A stretch of 64,000 bases of DNA, from the NCBI GenBank assembly GCA_963776195.1, contig CAVZMO010000015.1:1-64000 (forward strand), read 5' to 3'. This document shows positions 47,948-56,943 of this stretch, in pieces (position 1 is the first letter of the stretch; every line of letters begins with the position of its first letter). The notes under the pieces are model-generated. The model had not been told where the DNA came from, searched no databases, and saw nothing but the letters and a program-made list of their open reading frames with translations. This stretch comes from CAVZMO01 sp963776195. GTDB lineage: Bacteria > Nitrospirota > Thermodesulfovibrionia > Thermodesulfovibrionales > SM23-35. The position numbers were made by a program, and so were the translations under genes.

Positions 47948-50057
47948 CAGAAAAAGAACTTAGAGAATCTCTGTCTACAGAAGCATATATTGAAGAGAAT
48001 GCTTTTCAACTATTGCATGAAATTAGTTGCTACGTTAACGAGCCAGTTCTCGAAGAACTAGGGCGGGAATTTGTATTACGTGCCTTAGAAAAAAGAGATT
48101 CTTTCAGAAATTATTGGGGAATTCTTGACAGCTTAACAAGGCAGGTCGGCCTGTTCCCTTATCTTGAACCAACTGACTTATCATTTCGTGATCTTATTGC
48201 ATATGAGCTACACAGGCCTCCATCTATGGAGGAATCTTTTGTTTTTCATCGAGCTCAGGCAGAGATTTATCGTCGGTTAATTGAGGGAGAGAATGTAATT
48301 CTAAGCGCACCCACAAGCTTTGGAAAAAGTAGAATTATTGACGCTGTAATCGCTACAGAGCGATATAAAAATATTGCTGTGATCGTCCCAACTATTGCTC
48401 TAATAGATGAAACGAGAATTCGGCTTTCATCTTTTTCTGAAAAATATAAGGTGATTACCCAGTTGAATCAAAAACCTATCGGGAATAATATATTTATCTT
48501 CACTCCAGAACGTGTTAATGGATATGAAAGTTTGCCGTCAATTGACTTCTTTGTTATCGACGAATTTTACAAAATTGGTGCGTTGAATGAAGATGAGACC
48601 AGGACGGTAGCATTAAATCAAGCATTCTATAGATTATTCAAGGGTGAAGGCCAATTCTATCTTCTAGGACCGAACATAAAACAAATTCCTGACGGCCTTG
48701 AAAAGAATTTCCGGTGCTTTTTTTATTCTACAACTTTTTCAACTGTAGTTACGAACTGATTCCTATTTATGAGGTCGGGGATGAGTTACAGCAATTGCTG
48801 GTACTGGCCGATGGCATTGAAGATCAAACTCTTATTTTTTGCAGATCACCAAAACGTGTGAATGATATTGCTAAACTCTTGGCCGAGCATTGTGTGTGCG
48901 AACCGCGAGATGACTTAAAAGATGCGGTTAATTGGATAGCTGATCATTATCATGAAGATTGGATTTTGCCCGTTGCTTTATCGAAAGGAATTGGAATACA
49001 TCATGGTCGGCTTCCGCGATCATTAACACAATATGTCGTTCGTTATTTTAACGAGGGCAGGCTGAAATTCCTGATTTGTACTTCGACATTAATTGAGGGC
49101 GTAAACACAAAAGCCAAGAACATGATTATTTTAGACAACGTCATTGGACGGCAGAAATATGACTTCTTTACCTTTAACAATATTAAAGGCCGCTCAGGTC
49201 GAATGTTTCATCATTTTGTTGGCAAAGTGTATGTTTTCCATCAGCCGCCCCAGGAGGAATTACCATTCGTAGATTTTCCGCTTTTTACGCAGGAAGATTC
49301 CGCACCTGAAAGTCTGTTAATCCAACTTGATGTGGAAGATTTGAAAGACAAATCAAAAAAGCGACTTTCAAATATTTTCAAACAATCATTATTGCCTTTG
49401 GATCTACTCAAACAAAACGCGGGGATAGATCCTGAGGCGCAAATAAGAATGGCCGCCTTTCTTGAGGCCAGTGATTATGAAAAAGCTAAACTGTTATTCT
49501 GGAAACAACGACCCTCATGGGAGGAGTTGAAATTTATTTGTCATTTAATATGGGATTATCTTTGGAACCGCCGCGGTAAAGCTGGTGTATTTTCTGCGGA
49601 TCAGCTCGCTTATAAGACTTCTTCCTTGATGCATAATCCAAGCATACGTATCAGAATGGAGGCGGAGCTTACCCCTGGGCCATACGCTGCAGAAACAGTG
49701 GACGAAGCTATGGAAAGGGTATTTGAATTTGATCGGAACTGGGCTGGCTTCGAGCTGCCACGCTTAGTAATGGCAGTCTCTCGTATTCAGGATGTTATTT
49801 TTCAGAAGAAATTTAAAATTTCAGGGGATTATAGCTATTTTGCATCTCAGTTAGAATGCTTATTTAGAAATCCGGTAACACTCGCCCTGGATGAATTTGG
49901 CTTGCCTATGCAGATTTCAGAAAAAATTGATAAAGCCATTGGGTTTAGCGATGACATTGATCAAGCATTAGCCCAGTTAAAGAAAGTGTCAGTTGAAAGG
50001 ATAGGGTTGCATGGGTTTGAACAGATGCTTTTTACGGAGGTGCGAAAATATTTCTAA
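47944..50057 (+). CDS. hamB: Hachiman helicase HamB, one frameshift
   Basis: About 704 residues after joining frames near 48755. Superfamily 2 motifs: Walker A SAPTSFGKS (121-129), motif Ia VPTIALIDE, Walker B VIDEFY (204-209), then after the frame change ILPVALSKGIGIHHGRLPRS, LICTSTLIEGVNTKAKNMII and motif VI NNIKGRSGRMFHH. The helicase scans DNA, and on sensing damaged or phage DNA it releases HamA. Gene order hamA-hamB with an ATGA overlap is standard for Hachiman. The frameshift follows a run of T and ACAACTTTTTC and may be an error. Confidence 0.87.
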
Positions 50058-50061
50058 TGAC

Positions 50062-50114
50062 AGGGGAATTGATTTGACTGAAAATTGCGAAATACTAGAT
50101 ACAAGATATGCCCC
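50062..50114 (+). repeat. Right flanking repeat of the Hachiman locus
   Basis: 53 bases beginning AGGGGAATTGATTTGACTG and ending AAGATATGCCCC; imperfect direct copy of 47034-47087. The pair encloses exactly hamA and hamB. Confidence 0.5.
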
Positions 50115-50186
50115 ACTACCGCTCTTCAGCGTAATGCAAAGGCTTGTTTTATGATGAGCTTAATACGCTGGTTTATTAATATTATG

Positions 50187-50906
50187 GGCTCCGATAATAA
50201 TAGAGCTCTTTTTCATTTTTCGGAGACTTTGCCGCCCATAGACAATTCGAATTACGGAGTTTCTCCTGTGCGATTCGAGTATGATGCACTACTGCAAGAA
50301 TTCAGTGCTCTACGCGAGGAAGTCAAAACACGGATTGAAAAACAGCAGGAGATCACCAGGTATGCAATTGCTCTCGCAGCGGGGTTAATTGCCCTGTTTC
50401 AGTTAATGGATAAAAAAATCATGCTATCGGTTTCAAATTACTATCCGGTGCTGTCGTTAGCTCTCTCCGCTTTTTCGTTGATGGTGCTTGAACATGAAGT
50501 CAACATCGCCCACTTATACATGTATATAGATGGGCATCTTAAAAGGCGTATGACTATGATTGTTGAAAACGCGACCGGATTAAAGCCGGAATTGTTGGAG
50601 TGGAACAAGCATCGTGCTCGATGGCAACAGCATTCCCGCTATTTAAAGTTCTTTACTTTTGCCATGTCAAGCTCAAAATATGCTATGACAATTATTCCGA
50701 ATTGCCTGCTATTTTATTTATATCGATATACTGCATTTGAGAATTACCAGAATGCAATACTGGACGGTAAAGTATACACTCACTTTATGATCCATTACAT
50801 CATTTGGCTGGCATCAGTTCTCGTTTTTTGTTGGGTAATAGGTGCTATGCTGTTCACAGGTGCATTATATTGGAAGATGGAATGGGAAAAGACGGCAACC
50901 AGTTAA
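50187..50906 (+). CDS. Four-helix membrane protein downstream of hamB
   Basis: 239 residues from ATG 50187; upstream in-frame ATGs at 50151 and 50154 are possible. A charged amphipathic segment (LREEVKTRIEKQQEITRY) leads into four predicted membrane helices: AIALAAGLIALFQLM, VLSLALSAFSLMVL, MTIIPNCLLFYLY and IIWLASVLVFCWVIGAMLF. No family recognised. The layout recalls pore-type effectors in defence islands, but it lies outside the repeat-bounded Hachiman unit and may instead go with the glycosyltransferase gene 40 bases on. Confidence 0.55.
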   Translation, partial: GSDNNRALFHFSETLPPIDNSNYGVSPVRFEYDALLQEFSALREEVKTRIEKQQEITRYAIALAAGLIALFQLMDKKIMLSVSNYYPVLSLALSAFSLMVLEHEVNIAHLYMYIDGHLKRRMTMIVENATGLKPELLEWNKHRARWQQHSRYLKFFTFAMSSSKYAMTIIPNCLLFYLYRYTAFENYQNAILDGKVYTHFMIHYIIWLASVLVFCWVIGAMLFTGALYWKMEWEKTATS

Positions 50907-50945
50907 TTATGAAAACTTTACGGGGCTGGATGGTCAGGCAGGCAT

Positions 50946-52196
50946 ATGGCTAAGAATGTTCTATTTCTCATTACTGAAGCTGGGAACGGGCATCGCAGTG
51001 TTGCAGAATCGATAAGTTTTGCTCTAAATGAATTAAATGATGGCCTTGTGTCTTGTAAGATAGTTGATTTCTTTGGCTCTATCGAATTGCCAGTGCTCCA
51101 AAATATTGCCTCCTTATACTGCAAAGTTACCAATGATTATTTGCCCCTTTATGATATTGGATTCAGACTAACAAACAATATATTTTTCTTAGATCGCTTA
51201 TCACGACTGGTTTACAGAGCCAGCCAAAAAAAAATACTGCAACTACTGCGATCTCTTAAGCCAAATCTGGTAGTTGTTGCGCAACCATTCATGGCTGCAA
51301 ATCTCCTCTGCAAGGTTCGACAAAATTACAATCTTAATTTTGGAATCAATGTAGTCATAAGTGATTTAATATCCTTACATACTTCGTGGATTCATCCTAA
51401 GGTCGATTTATATTTTGTGCCTACTTCTGCGGCCTTTGAGTTCGCTACCTTCAACGGGATATCACCTAAGAGTATTAAACTTGTAAGTTTCCCTGTGCAT
51501 CCTAAATTCCACCGTTGCAATCCTTCCAAAGTCTCGGCTATGCGGGTTTTGGGTATTGATGAAGCTCGTTTTACCATCTTGATTACAGGTGGAGGCGTTG
51601 CGATTGGCCATTTCAAAAACTTAATTTCTAAGCTGGAAGACACCTTTCCAACTGCCCAACTCTTAGTTATAGCTGGCAAGAACCGTAAGGCATATTACCA
51701 TTTGGGCGAAAGGCATAAACCGAATAGCCATTTTTATGGATATGTCGACAATATGGAAACTTTTATGATGGCCAGTGATGTCGTTATAAGTAAAGCGGGC
51801 CCATCGACTATCATGGAGGCAGCTACTCTGAGGCGTCCGTTAATAGTAACTAAGGCTGTGGGCAAACAAGAACATGGGAATATTAATTTCATCCTTGAGA
51901 ATCATCTGGGGGTGGTTTGTCCCTCAAGTGCTCAAGTTATTGATGCAGTCAGCAGCTTAATCCGCAGGACTCACTATGAAAAAGAGAGCTTGCTGACGTT
52001 CCCTGATTTTACCTGTCAAGGCTCCATGGAAATCGCTCAAGTCATATTGCAGCAATTGACAAGAGGCCATCAACCAATAGCAGATTGCAGTGGATCTGTT
52101 TCATATGATCCGATGGTTTCACTGACAGGTGGAGGTTGCCATGTCGGCGACCCGGAGAACGGAGCGCATGAAAGTGCCCAATGGGTTGCATCTTGA
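50946..52196 (+). CDS. Glycosyltransferase, MGDG-synthase/MurG-like (GT28 type)
   Basis: 416 residues of GT-B fold. The N-terminal half has ITEAGNGHRSVAESISFALN and PNLVVVAQPFMAANLLC (MGDG-synthase domain); the C-terminal half has ILITGGGVAIGHFKNLISKL and the donor-binding SDVVISKAGPSTIMEAATLR RPLIV. Relatives move sugar from UDP- or similar donors to diacylglycerol or lipid carriers. The last 50 residues (DCSGSVSYDPMVSLTGGGCH) do not look like the family and may be read-through into scar sequence. Possibly co-transcribed with the membrane protein before it. Confidence 0.72.
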   Translation: MAKNVLFLITEAGNGHRSVAESISFALNELNDGLVSCKIVDFFGSIELPVLQNIASLYCKVTNDYLPLYDIGFRLTNNIFFLDRLSRLVYRASQKKILQLLRSLKPNLVVVAQPFMAANLLCKVRQNYNLNFGINVVISDLISLHTSWIHPKVDLYFVPTSAAFEFATFNGISPKSIKLVSFPVHPKFHRCNPSKVSAMRVLGIDEARFTILITGGGVAIGHFKNLISKLEDTFPTAQLLVIAGKNRKAYYHLGERHKPNSHFYGYVDNMETFMMASDVVISKAGPSTIMEAATLRRPLIVTKAVGKQEHGNINFILENHLGVVCPSSAQVIDAVSSLIRRTHYEKESLLTFPDFTCQGSMEIAQVILQQLTRGHQPIADCSGSVSYDPMVSLTGGGCHVGDPENGAHESAQWVAS

Positions 52197-52228
52197 AATC
52201 TGCATGTGGAATAATGTAAGTAAAATTA

Positions 52229-52450
52229 ATGCCAAGGCTGGATTGGATAGGACGTAAGGCGGTGGAGAATCACCATCGGCAGGGTCCGTTTCATCGCCTG
52301 AAGGAAATCCAGGAGTTATCGGTGGGCGACCCCGGATGCGGCAATGCTTCGACTTCGCTCAGCACAGGTCTGCTTGTGGAAGGCGACAATCTTCTCGCCC
52401 GTTGCATGGATTTATTATTCCGATTTTTTGGCGGTCACATCGAATTCAAA
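52229..52450 (+). pseudogene. N-terminal remnant of a type III-like DNA methyltransferase (Mod)
   Basis: The frame reads LDWIGRKAVENHHRQGPFHR LKEIQELSVGDPG, then LLVEGDNLLA. This is the usual opening of Mod-type adenine methyltransferases before their catalytic DPPY region. Between the two parts a short dispersed sequence (CTTCGACTTCGCTCAGCACA) has inserted. After GDNLLA the likeness ends at the 3' end of the convergent methyltransferase gene. It is a truncated leftover of a former restriction-modification locus. Confidence 0.55.
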
Positions 52451-53668
52451 TAGTTCCGCCTTTGAATTGCGTTTGCGGATACGCAAAATCTGAACATCTT
52501 TGAAGGCTGCCTGCTCAAGCATATCTTTGTATATTTCCTCAACAGGCAGAAGGGTGCCGTAGAATGACGAATTGCCAACAATATAATGTACTTCAGCACA
52601 GTCATTCAGCACTTTCGGAACATCTATAATGTGATGCCAAATATCATCAAAATACTTAGACACATAGTTGGCAAGCAACACCCCGTTAGCGTTTTCCCGC
52701 CTGGATATTCCACTAATTGCCTTTTTCAGCGCTTTAGGGACGAAGGCGTTTTCAGAGGGTTTCCAGTCCGTAAGCCTGCTGGTGGCAATTCCCCAGGTAC
52801 CTCCTATGGCCTGCCAATCGAGTTCGCCAGCATCCCTCCCATTGGTGAGATAATCAAGCCAGTACATGTAGGGGCGCATTTCCCGAATGTAGGAAATGCG
52901 GTTAGGGTAAGGCGGAGATGTAATTAATATATCGTATTTGTCCCTCACATAGCGCGAGGGTTGCCTGGCATCTCCCGTAATGATGCAAGGGACGGTATTT
53001 GGGTTATCGGCTGCGCCGTCAAGGACAAAAGCAAGTTCTTTACGGAAGACACTGGAATGATTATGTTGACTGTCGAATAACCTGGGGCCATTATTATTGC
53101 TCTTGAACGACATGGATTGATGGTTGAAGGCTGCATTTGAGAGAGCAATCACAGTTCTGCAAAAGGTTACCAATAGCAGGTCGCGTTCCTCGGTCATGTC
53201 CTCCGTTGCATCGCAAATACAGGCTTTGAGCTTGCAGAGATATTCCAGTTCCTCCTTGTTCCACCATCGGGAAATGTTGTGAATTGGCGGCGGGTCAAGC
53301 TTTGGACTCTTGGAAGAGGATGAGGCTTCCGCAATGTTTGCGCCAAGCTCTTGAGCTGTCTGAATAACTGTGGGATGGAACATTCTTGTTTTGACAGAAC
53401 TGAACCACACAAGGAAAGGATTGATCTCCAAGCCGGTGCCTTTAAGGCCGAGGTAGGCAGCACAAAGCGGCGTTGTGCCGGTGCCGGAAAAAGGATCAAT
53501 AACTTTCGCGGCCAACGTCTTGCCGGCAAGAATGTCGGAAACAAGTTTGACTGAATAAGCCGGAGTTAATCTTAACCAACCATGTCGCCCATGTTTCAAA
53601 TTGTGTTTGAAAGTAAGATGGGCGTTCTGCCTTTGAGAGGGGTGTTCTGTGGTAAGAAAGGTCGTCAT
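52415..53668 (-). CDS. Site-specific DNA methyltransferase (type II R-M)
   Basis: 417 residues. Motif I is DPFSGTGTTPLCAAYLG (58-74) and motif IV is TSPPYPNRISY, in that order, as in N4-cytosine or N6-adenine methyltransferases with an SPPY box. A long variable region between them would recognise DNA. The ATG overlaps the stop of the upstream endonuclease gene by ATGA, so the two are one operon. It protects host DNA against that enzyme. SPPY is more common in N4-cytosine enzymes, but the product base cannot be fixed here. Confidence 0.82.
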   Translation of the reverse strand: MTTFLTTEHPSQRQNAHLTFKHNLKHGRHGWLRLTPAYSVKLVSDILAGKTLAAKVIDPFSGTGTTPLCAAYLGLKGTGLEINPFLVWFSSVKTRMFHPTVIQTAQELGANIAEASSSSKSPKLDPPPIHNISRWWNKEELEYLCKLKACICDATEDMTEERDLLLVTFCRTVIALSNAAFNHQSMSFKSNNNGPRLFDSQHNHSSVFRKELAFVLDGAADNPNTVPCIITGDARQPSRYVRDKYDILITSPPYPNRISYIREMRPYMYWLDYLTNGRDAGELDWQAIGGTWGIATSRLTDWKPSENAFVPKALKKAISGISRRENANGVLLANYVSKYFDDIWHHIIDVPKVLNDCAEVHYIVGNSSFYGTLLPVEEIYKDMLEQAAFKDVQILRIRKRNSKAELFEFDVTAKKSE

Positions 53669-54480
53669 TTTGTTGAAAGTAATTTCGCAAGCACGTTGTT
53701 GACTTCGGCCTTGAGAATATCGGAATGCCGTTGGAAGAAAGCTGCGAGATCGTAGCCGATGACTTCCCTCATAAAGGAGTATATTGAGGTTTGTGGCGAT
53801 TTATCCGCAACGCTTCCGGTAAGGAGCATCCACTTTTCGTTGCGGTATCGTAAGGCAATGGCTTCATCAATCTGCAACGACAAAATGGCAACACAGGGAA
53901 GATAACCTTTTGTATAGGCGGTAGCTGCATTGGCAATATCCGCGTTTTGTCGCTTTGAATCCTTGCTCTTGTAACCTTGCCGCACTTCAAAGACGATTCC
54001 TTGGAGCGATGAGGCAATGCGGTCATTGACATCCAGAGATTTAGCGCTTTGGGCTATCCATGACTGGATTCGAGCCTTTGCTTTCGGATCAGGTACGATT
54101 TCGGTCTGAATGCGCGCATCCAAATAAAGGGTCCGGGTTTTCCCACGACCCTTCTTAACGGTATAAGACCATTTGACATCCTCTTCGGTGAGATTCAGAG
54201 AATCCTGCAGGACCTTGCGAAACAAATTCTCGCACCCGATTCCAATCTGGCGATATATGCTTGTCATGCCGCCGGCTGCTTTATGTGCGGCGTACATCAA
54301 CGGATTGTCGAGACCCACCCAACTATAAAATGGGTCATTCCGGTACATCTCCTGAAATTGCTGAAGGGTGTATCCGTCCTTTGCGCTGTGTCCCAGTTTA
54401 GGCCGGTAATCAGCGCAGACACGTATGGCATTCAAGACAAATGTCAGATATTCCTGATCTTTAGTTGATTGTTGATTCAC
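53665..54480 (-). CDS. Probable type II restriction endonuclease
   Basis: 271 residues. No named family recognised with certainty, but a PD-(D/E)xK-like set is visible: D121 in LYLDARIQTEI and E165 in GIVFEVRQGYKSKDSKR, with Arg or Gln where Lys is usual and nearby K171/K173. N-terminal LTFVLNAIRVCADYRPKLGH probably shapes DNA contact. Co-directional overlap with the methyltransferase gene makes the endonuclease role very likely. The gene appears intact. Confidence 0.7.
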   Translation of the reverse strand: MNQQSTKDQEYLTFVLNAIRVCADYRPKLGHSAKDGYTLQQFQEMYRNDPFYSWVGLDNPLMYAAHKAAGGMTSIYRQIGIGCENLFRKVLQDSLNLTEEDVKWSYTVKKGRGKTRTLYLDARIQTEIVPDPKAKARIQSWIAQSAKSLDVNDRIASSLQGIVFEVRQGYKSKDSKRQNADIANAATAYTKGYLPCVAILSLQIDEAIALRYRNEKWMLLTGSVADKSPQTSIYSFMREVIGYDLAAFFQRHSDILKAEVNNVLAKLLSTK

Positions 54481-54581
54481 TATGCAAGTTTAGCCGGAAT
54501 GGTTGTCTTTTTTCAATCAGGTCTGCTAAATTTCGGCATTCCTGTGTAGACACTCCTCACAATACAGATCGATGTCCGCTT
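54481..54581. other. Short gap upstream of the endonuclease gene
   Basis: Holds the minus-strand promoter region of the restriction-modification pair. Nothing else recognised. Confidence 0.3.
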
Positions 54582-54860
54582 CGTTTTTATTTAAACCTTT
54601 CAAGGGCAGTCGCAGCGAATGTATTCCTCAACCTTTACCCAAAGCCGTTTCTTGGTAAACTGCTTGAAGAGAACAATAACCGACTTGGCGAATTGCTGAG
54701 ATCACTACAGGCCATCACCTGTACGCAGGTGGTCGAGGAAGGCAGGTCTTACGGCGGCGGGTTACACAAGCTTGAACCGCGCGAGATGGGAAACGTTGTA
54801 CTCCATTCGCTCCCGGAATGGCTCGTGGTTGAGTTTGAAGAGCAATTGACGCTGATATGA
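54582..54860 (+). pseudogene. C-terminal remnant of an N6-adenine DNA methylase
   Basis: The open frame reads RFYLNLSRAVAANVFLNLYP KPFLGKLL, then GRSYGGGLHKLEPREMGNV. The GGGLxKLEPxExGN phrase is the usual C-terminal signature of Eco57I/TaqI-like N-6 DNA methylases. No catalytic NPPY region precedes it, so only the last 90 or so residues remain. It is a second methyltransferase scar in the island, unrelated to the Mod remnant. Bases 54861-55111 hold no recognisable gene. Confidence 0.55.
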
Positions 54861-55111
54861 ACAGAGACCAGCGCATCGGCGATAAGGGCAAAAATGGGAA
54901 AGTGAGATCAAGCAGCTGAGACGTGAGAACAATAATTCCCGCTTGAAATACGCAGCAAAATAAAGCCCACTCGGATTCTCGATTACGGTGAGTTTGCAGC
55001 AATATGGCAGCCATTTGAATTTTACATATTGACCTTTTATAGCTTATACTTAATACTTTCAAGTGCCTTGATAGTATGTTTTAATTTTACATGCAAAACT
55101 TTACCTCAGTT

Positions 55112-55621
55112 ATGAAAAACATTATACTGACAGGCTTTATGGGGACCGGGAAAACCGCGGTCGGGAAGGAGCTTTCGCGCCTCCTTGACATGAAATTGAT
55201 CGATGTGGATACGGAAATAGAAAGGTCCCGGAAGATGAATATCAACGAGATATTCAAACAATTCGGAGAACAGAGGTTCAGGGAGATAGAAACCGAGATG
55301 ATAAAAATGGTTTCAGGAAATAGGAATGTCATCATTTCCACCGGCGGTGGCGCGGTTTTGAGGCAGGAAAATATGGATGTGCTGAGGGAAAACGGAATAA
55401 TCATCTGTCTTACAGCAACACCCGAGACGATCCTGCAGAGGACGAGCAACAGCGAGCGACAGGCCTTTACTTCGGGTGGAAAACCCTTTCGAGAAAATAA
55501 AAGGGCTCTTGGATTTCAGGAAGCCCTATTATGAAAAGGCGGATATCGTCATCGATACGGAAGAAAAAAACCCTCTATTGATTGCCGAAGAAATTATAGA
55601 GAAGGTAAAGAATAGAATTTA
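55112..55621 (+). CDS. aroK: Shikimate kinase (one frameshift)
   Basis: About 169 residues. Walker A GFMGTGKTAVGKELS (8-22), the shikimate-binding DVDTEIE, the FGEQRFREIE segment and STGGGAVLR. Near 55460 the frame changes and the lid and C-terminus continue RPLLRVENPFEKIKGLLDFR KPYYEKADIVIDT to TAA 55621. It phosphorylates shikimate in aromatic amino acid synthesis. aroB follows 141 bases on, the usual pairing. One surplus base around GAGCGACAGG explains the break. Confidence 0.87.
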
Positions 55622-55636
55622 AAATGGATCCAGTCT

Positions 55637-55681
55637 GTCATTCCGGCTCTACGAGTCGTAGACTTGTCGAGCCGGAATGAC
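55637..55681. repeat. REP-like hairpin between aroK and aroB
   Basis: Perfect 13-bp arms GTCATTCCGGCTC (55637-55649) and GAGCCGGAATGAC (55669-55681) with a 19-base loop that itself contains TACGA/TCGTA. GTCATTCCGG-type palindromes are dispersed repeats in many bacteria. It may also act as a weak terminator or processing site inside the aro unit. Confidence 0.65.
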
Positions 55682-55762
55682 AATAGAATAAGAAATGATC
55701 TATGTAACCTCGAAGATGTGCAAGAAATATCTTTTGATTAGAAGCTAATAAAGACGGGGAAT

Positions 55763-56848
55763 ATGGAAAAAATAAGGGTCGAGCTTGGTGAAAGAAGTTA
55801 TGATATTTCAATAGGAAGCAATATCCTCGACGGCATCGGGGACAACCTGAGATTATTCGGTCTGAGCCCGACGGTCGCCATTATAAGTAACCCTACGGTT
55901 TTTTCTCTCTATGGCGACCGTGTGTCCGCATCAGTCAAAAAAGCAGGGTTTGATTTGATTACGGTCATTATTCCCGACGGCGAGGAGTATAAGGACCTCC
56001 TCTGGTTACAGCATATATACGACGATCTGCTCAGGCACAGACTCGACAGATCTTCGGCGCTCATCGCGCTGGGCGGAGGAGTTATAGGCGATATCACCGG
56101 ATTTGCAGCATCCACGTATATGAGGGGGATTTCCTATATTCAGGTCCCGACAACGCTTCTCGCTCAGGTCGATAGCTCTGTCGGAGGGAAGACAGGCGTA
56201 AACCATAAGCTCGGGAAAAACATGATAGGAACCTTCTGGCAACCCGGCCTTGTCTGGATAGATGTGGAAACACTCAAGACCCTCCCGCAAAGAGAATTAT
56301 TGGCAGGTCTTGCCGAGGTGATCAAATACGGGGTTATTTGCGATCAGGAATTGTTCGATTTCCTGGAGGCCAACAGGGACAAGATGATGAACCTCGACGA
56401 CGATGCGCTGACCCATATCATTAAACGCTCATGCGAAATAAAGGCGGACGTTGTTTCGAAGGATGAGAGGGAATCGGGGTTAAGGGCTATATTGAATTAC
56501 GGTCATACGATAGGCCATGCGATAGAGACGGTCACGGGATATACAAGGTTTCTTCATGGAGAGGCGGTGGCAATAGGGATGTACCTCGAGGCAAGACTTT
56601 CTCAAATACTTAACTTTATCGATAAGGATCAAGTTTCCAGAATAAAGGCTCTCATAGACTCATATGGCCTCCCATCGGGAATGCCGGCGGATATTGATGC
56701 AAAGAATATCCTTGCATCAATGCAGCTCGATAAGAAAGCGATAGCCGGGGAGTTGAAATTCATCTTGCCGGAAAAGATCGGCAAGGTGAGGATACAAAAA
56801 GGGGTAACCGATAAGGCGATAAGAGAATCGCTGGAGTCATCGCAGTAA
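55763..56848 (+). CDS. aroB: 3-dehydroquinate synthase
   Basis: 361 residues, full length and in one frame. NAD-binding IALGGGVIGDITGFAASTYM, PTTLLAQVDSSVGGKTGVNH and the zinc ligands in LAEVIKYGVI, ILNYGHTIGHAIE and LHGEAVAIGM are all present. It converts DAHP to 3-dehydroquinate, the first ring of the shikimate pathway. Lies downstream of aroK. Confidence 0.95.
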   Translation: MEKIRVELGERSYDISIGSNILDGIGDNLRLFGLSPTVAIISNPTVFSLYGDRVSASVKKAGFDLITVIIPDGEEYKDLLWLQHIYDDLLRHRLDRSSALIALGGGVIGDITGFAASTYMRGISYIQVPTTLLAQVDSSVGGKTGVNHKLGKNMIGTFWQPGLVWIDVETLKTLPQRELLAGLAEVIKYGVICDQELFDFLEANRDKMMNLDDDALTHIIKRSCEIKADVVSKDERESGLRAILNYGHTIGHAIETVTGYTRFLHGEAVAIGMYLEARLSQILNFIDKDQVSRIKALIDSYGLPSGMPADIDAKNILASMQLDKKAIAGELKFILPEKIGKVRIQKGVTDKAIRESLESSQ

Positions 56849-56863
56849 ATAAAATTTTCATAC

Positions 56864-56937
56864 TGTCGCCCTGAGCTCGTTTCATGGTCTCATAATTTTT
56901 TTATCGGGAGAGATTCCGAAACAAGTTCAGAATGACA
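56864..56937. repeat. REP-like imperfect hairpin downstream of aroB
   Basis: Arms 56864-56891 and 56910-56937 (TGTC..CCTGAGCTCGTTTC and GAAACAAGTTCAGAATGACA) pair over 28 bases with about 19 matches plus G-U pairs, around a loop holding seven T. GTCATTCTGAACTTGTTTC is a common dispersed repeat. It separates convergent aroB and the phosphate transporter gene. Confidence 0.5.
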
Positions 56938-56943
56938 CGCGAA

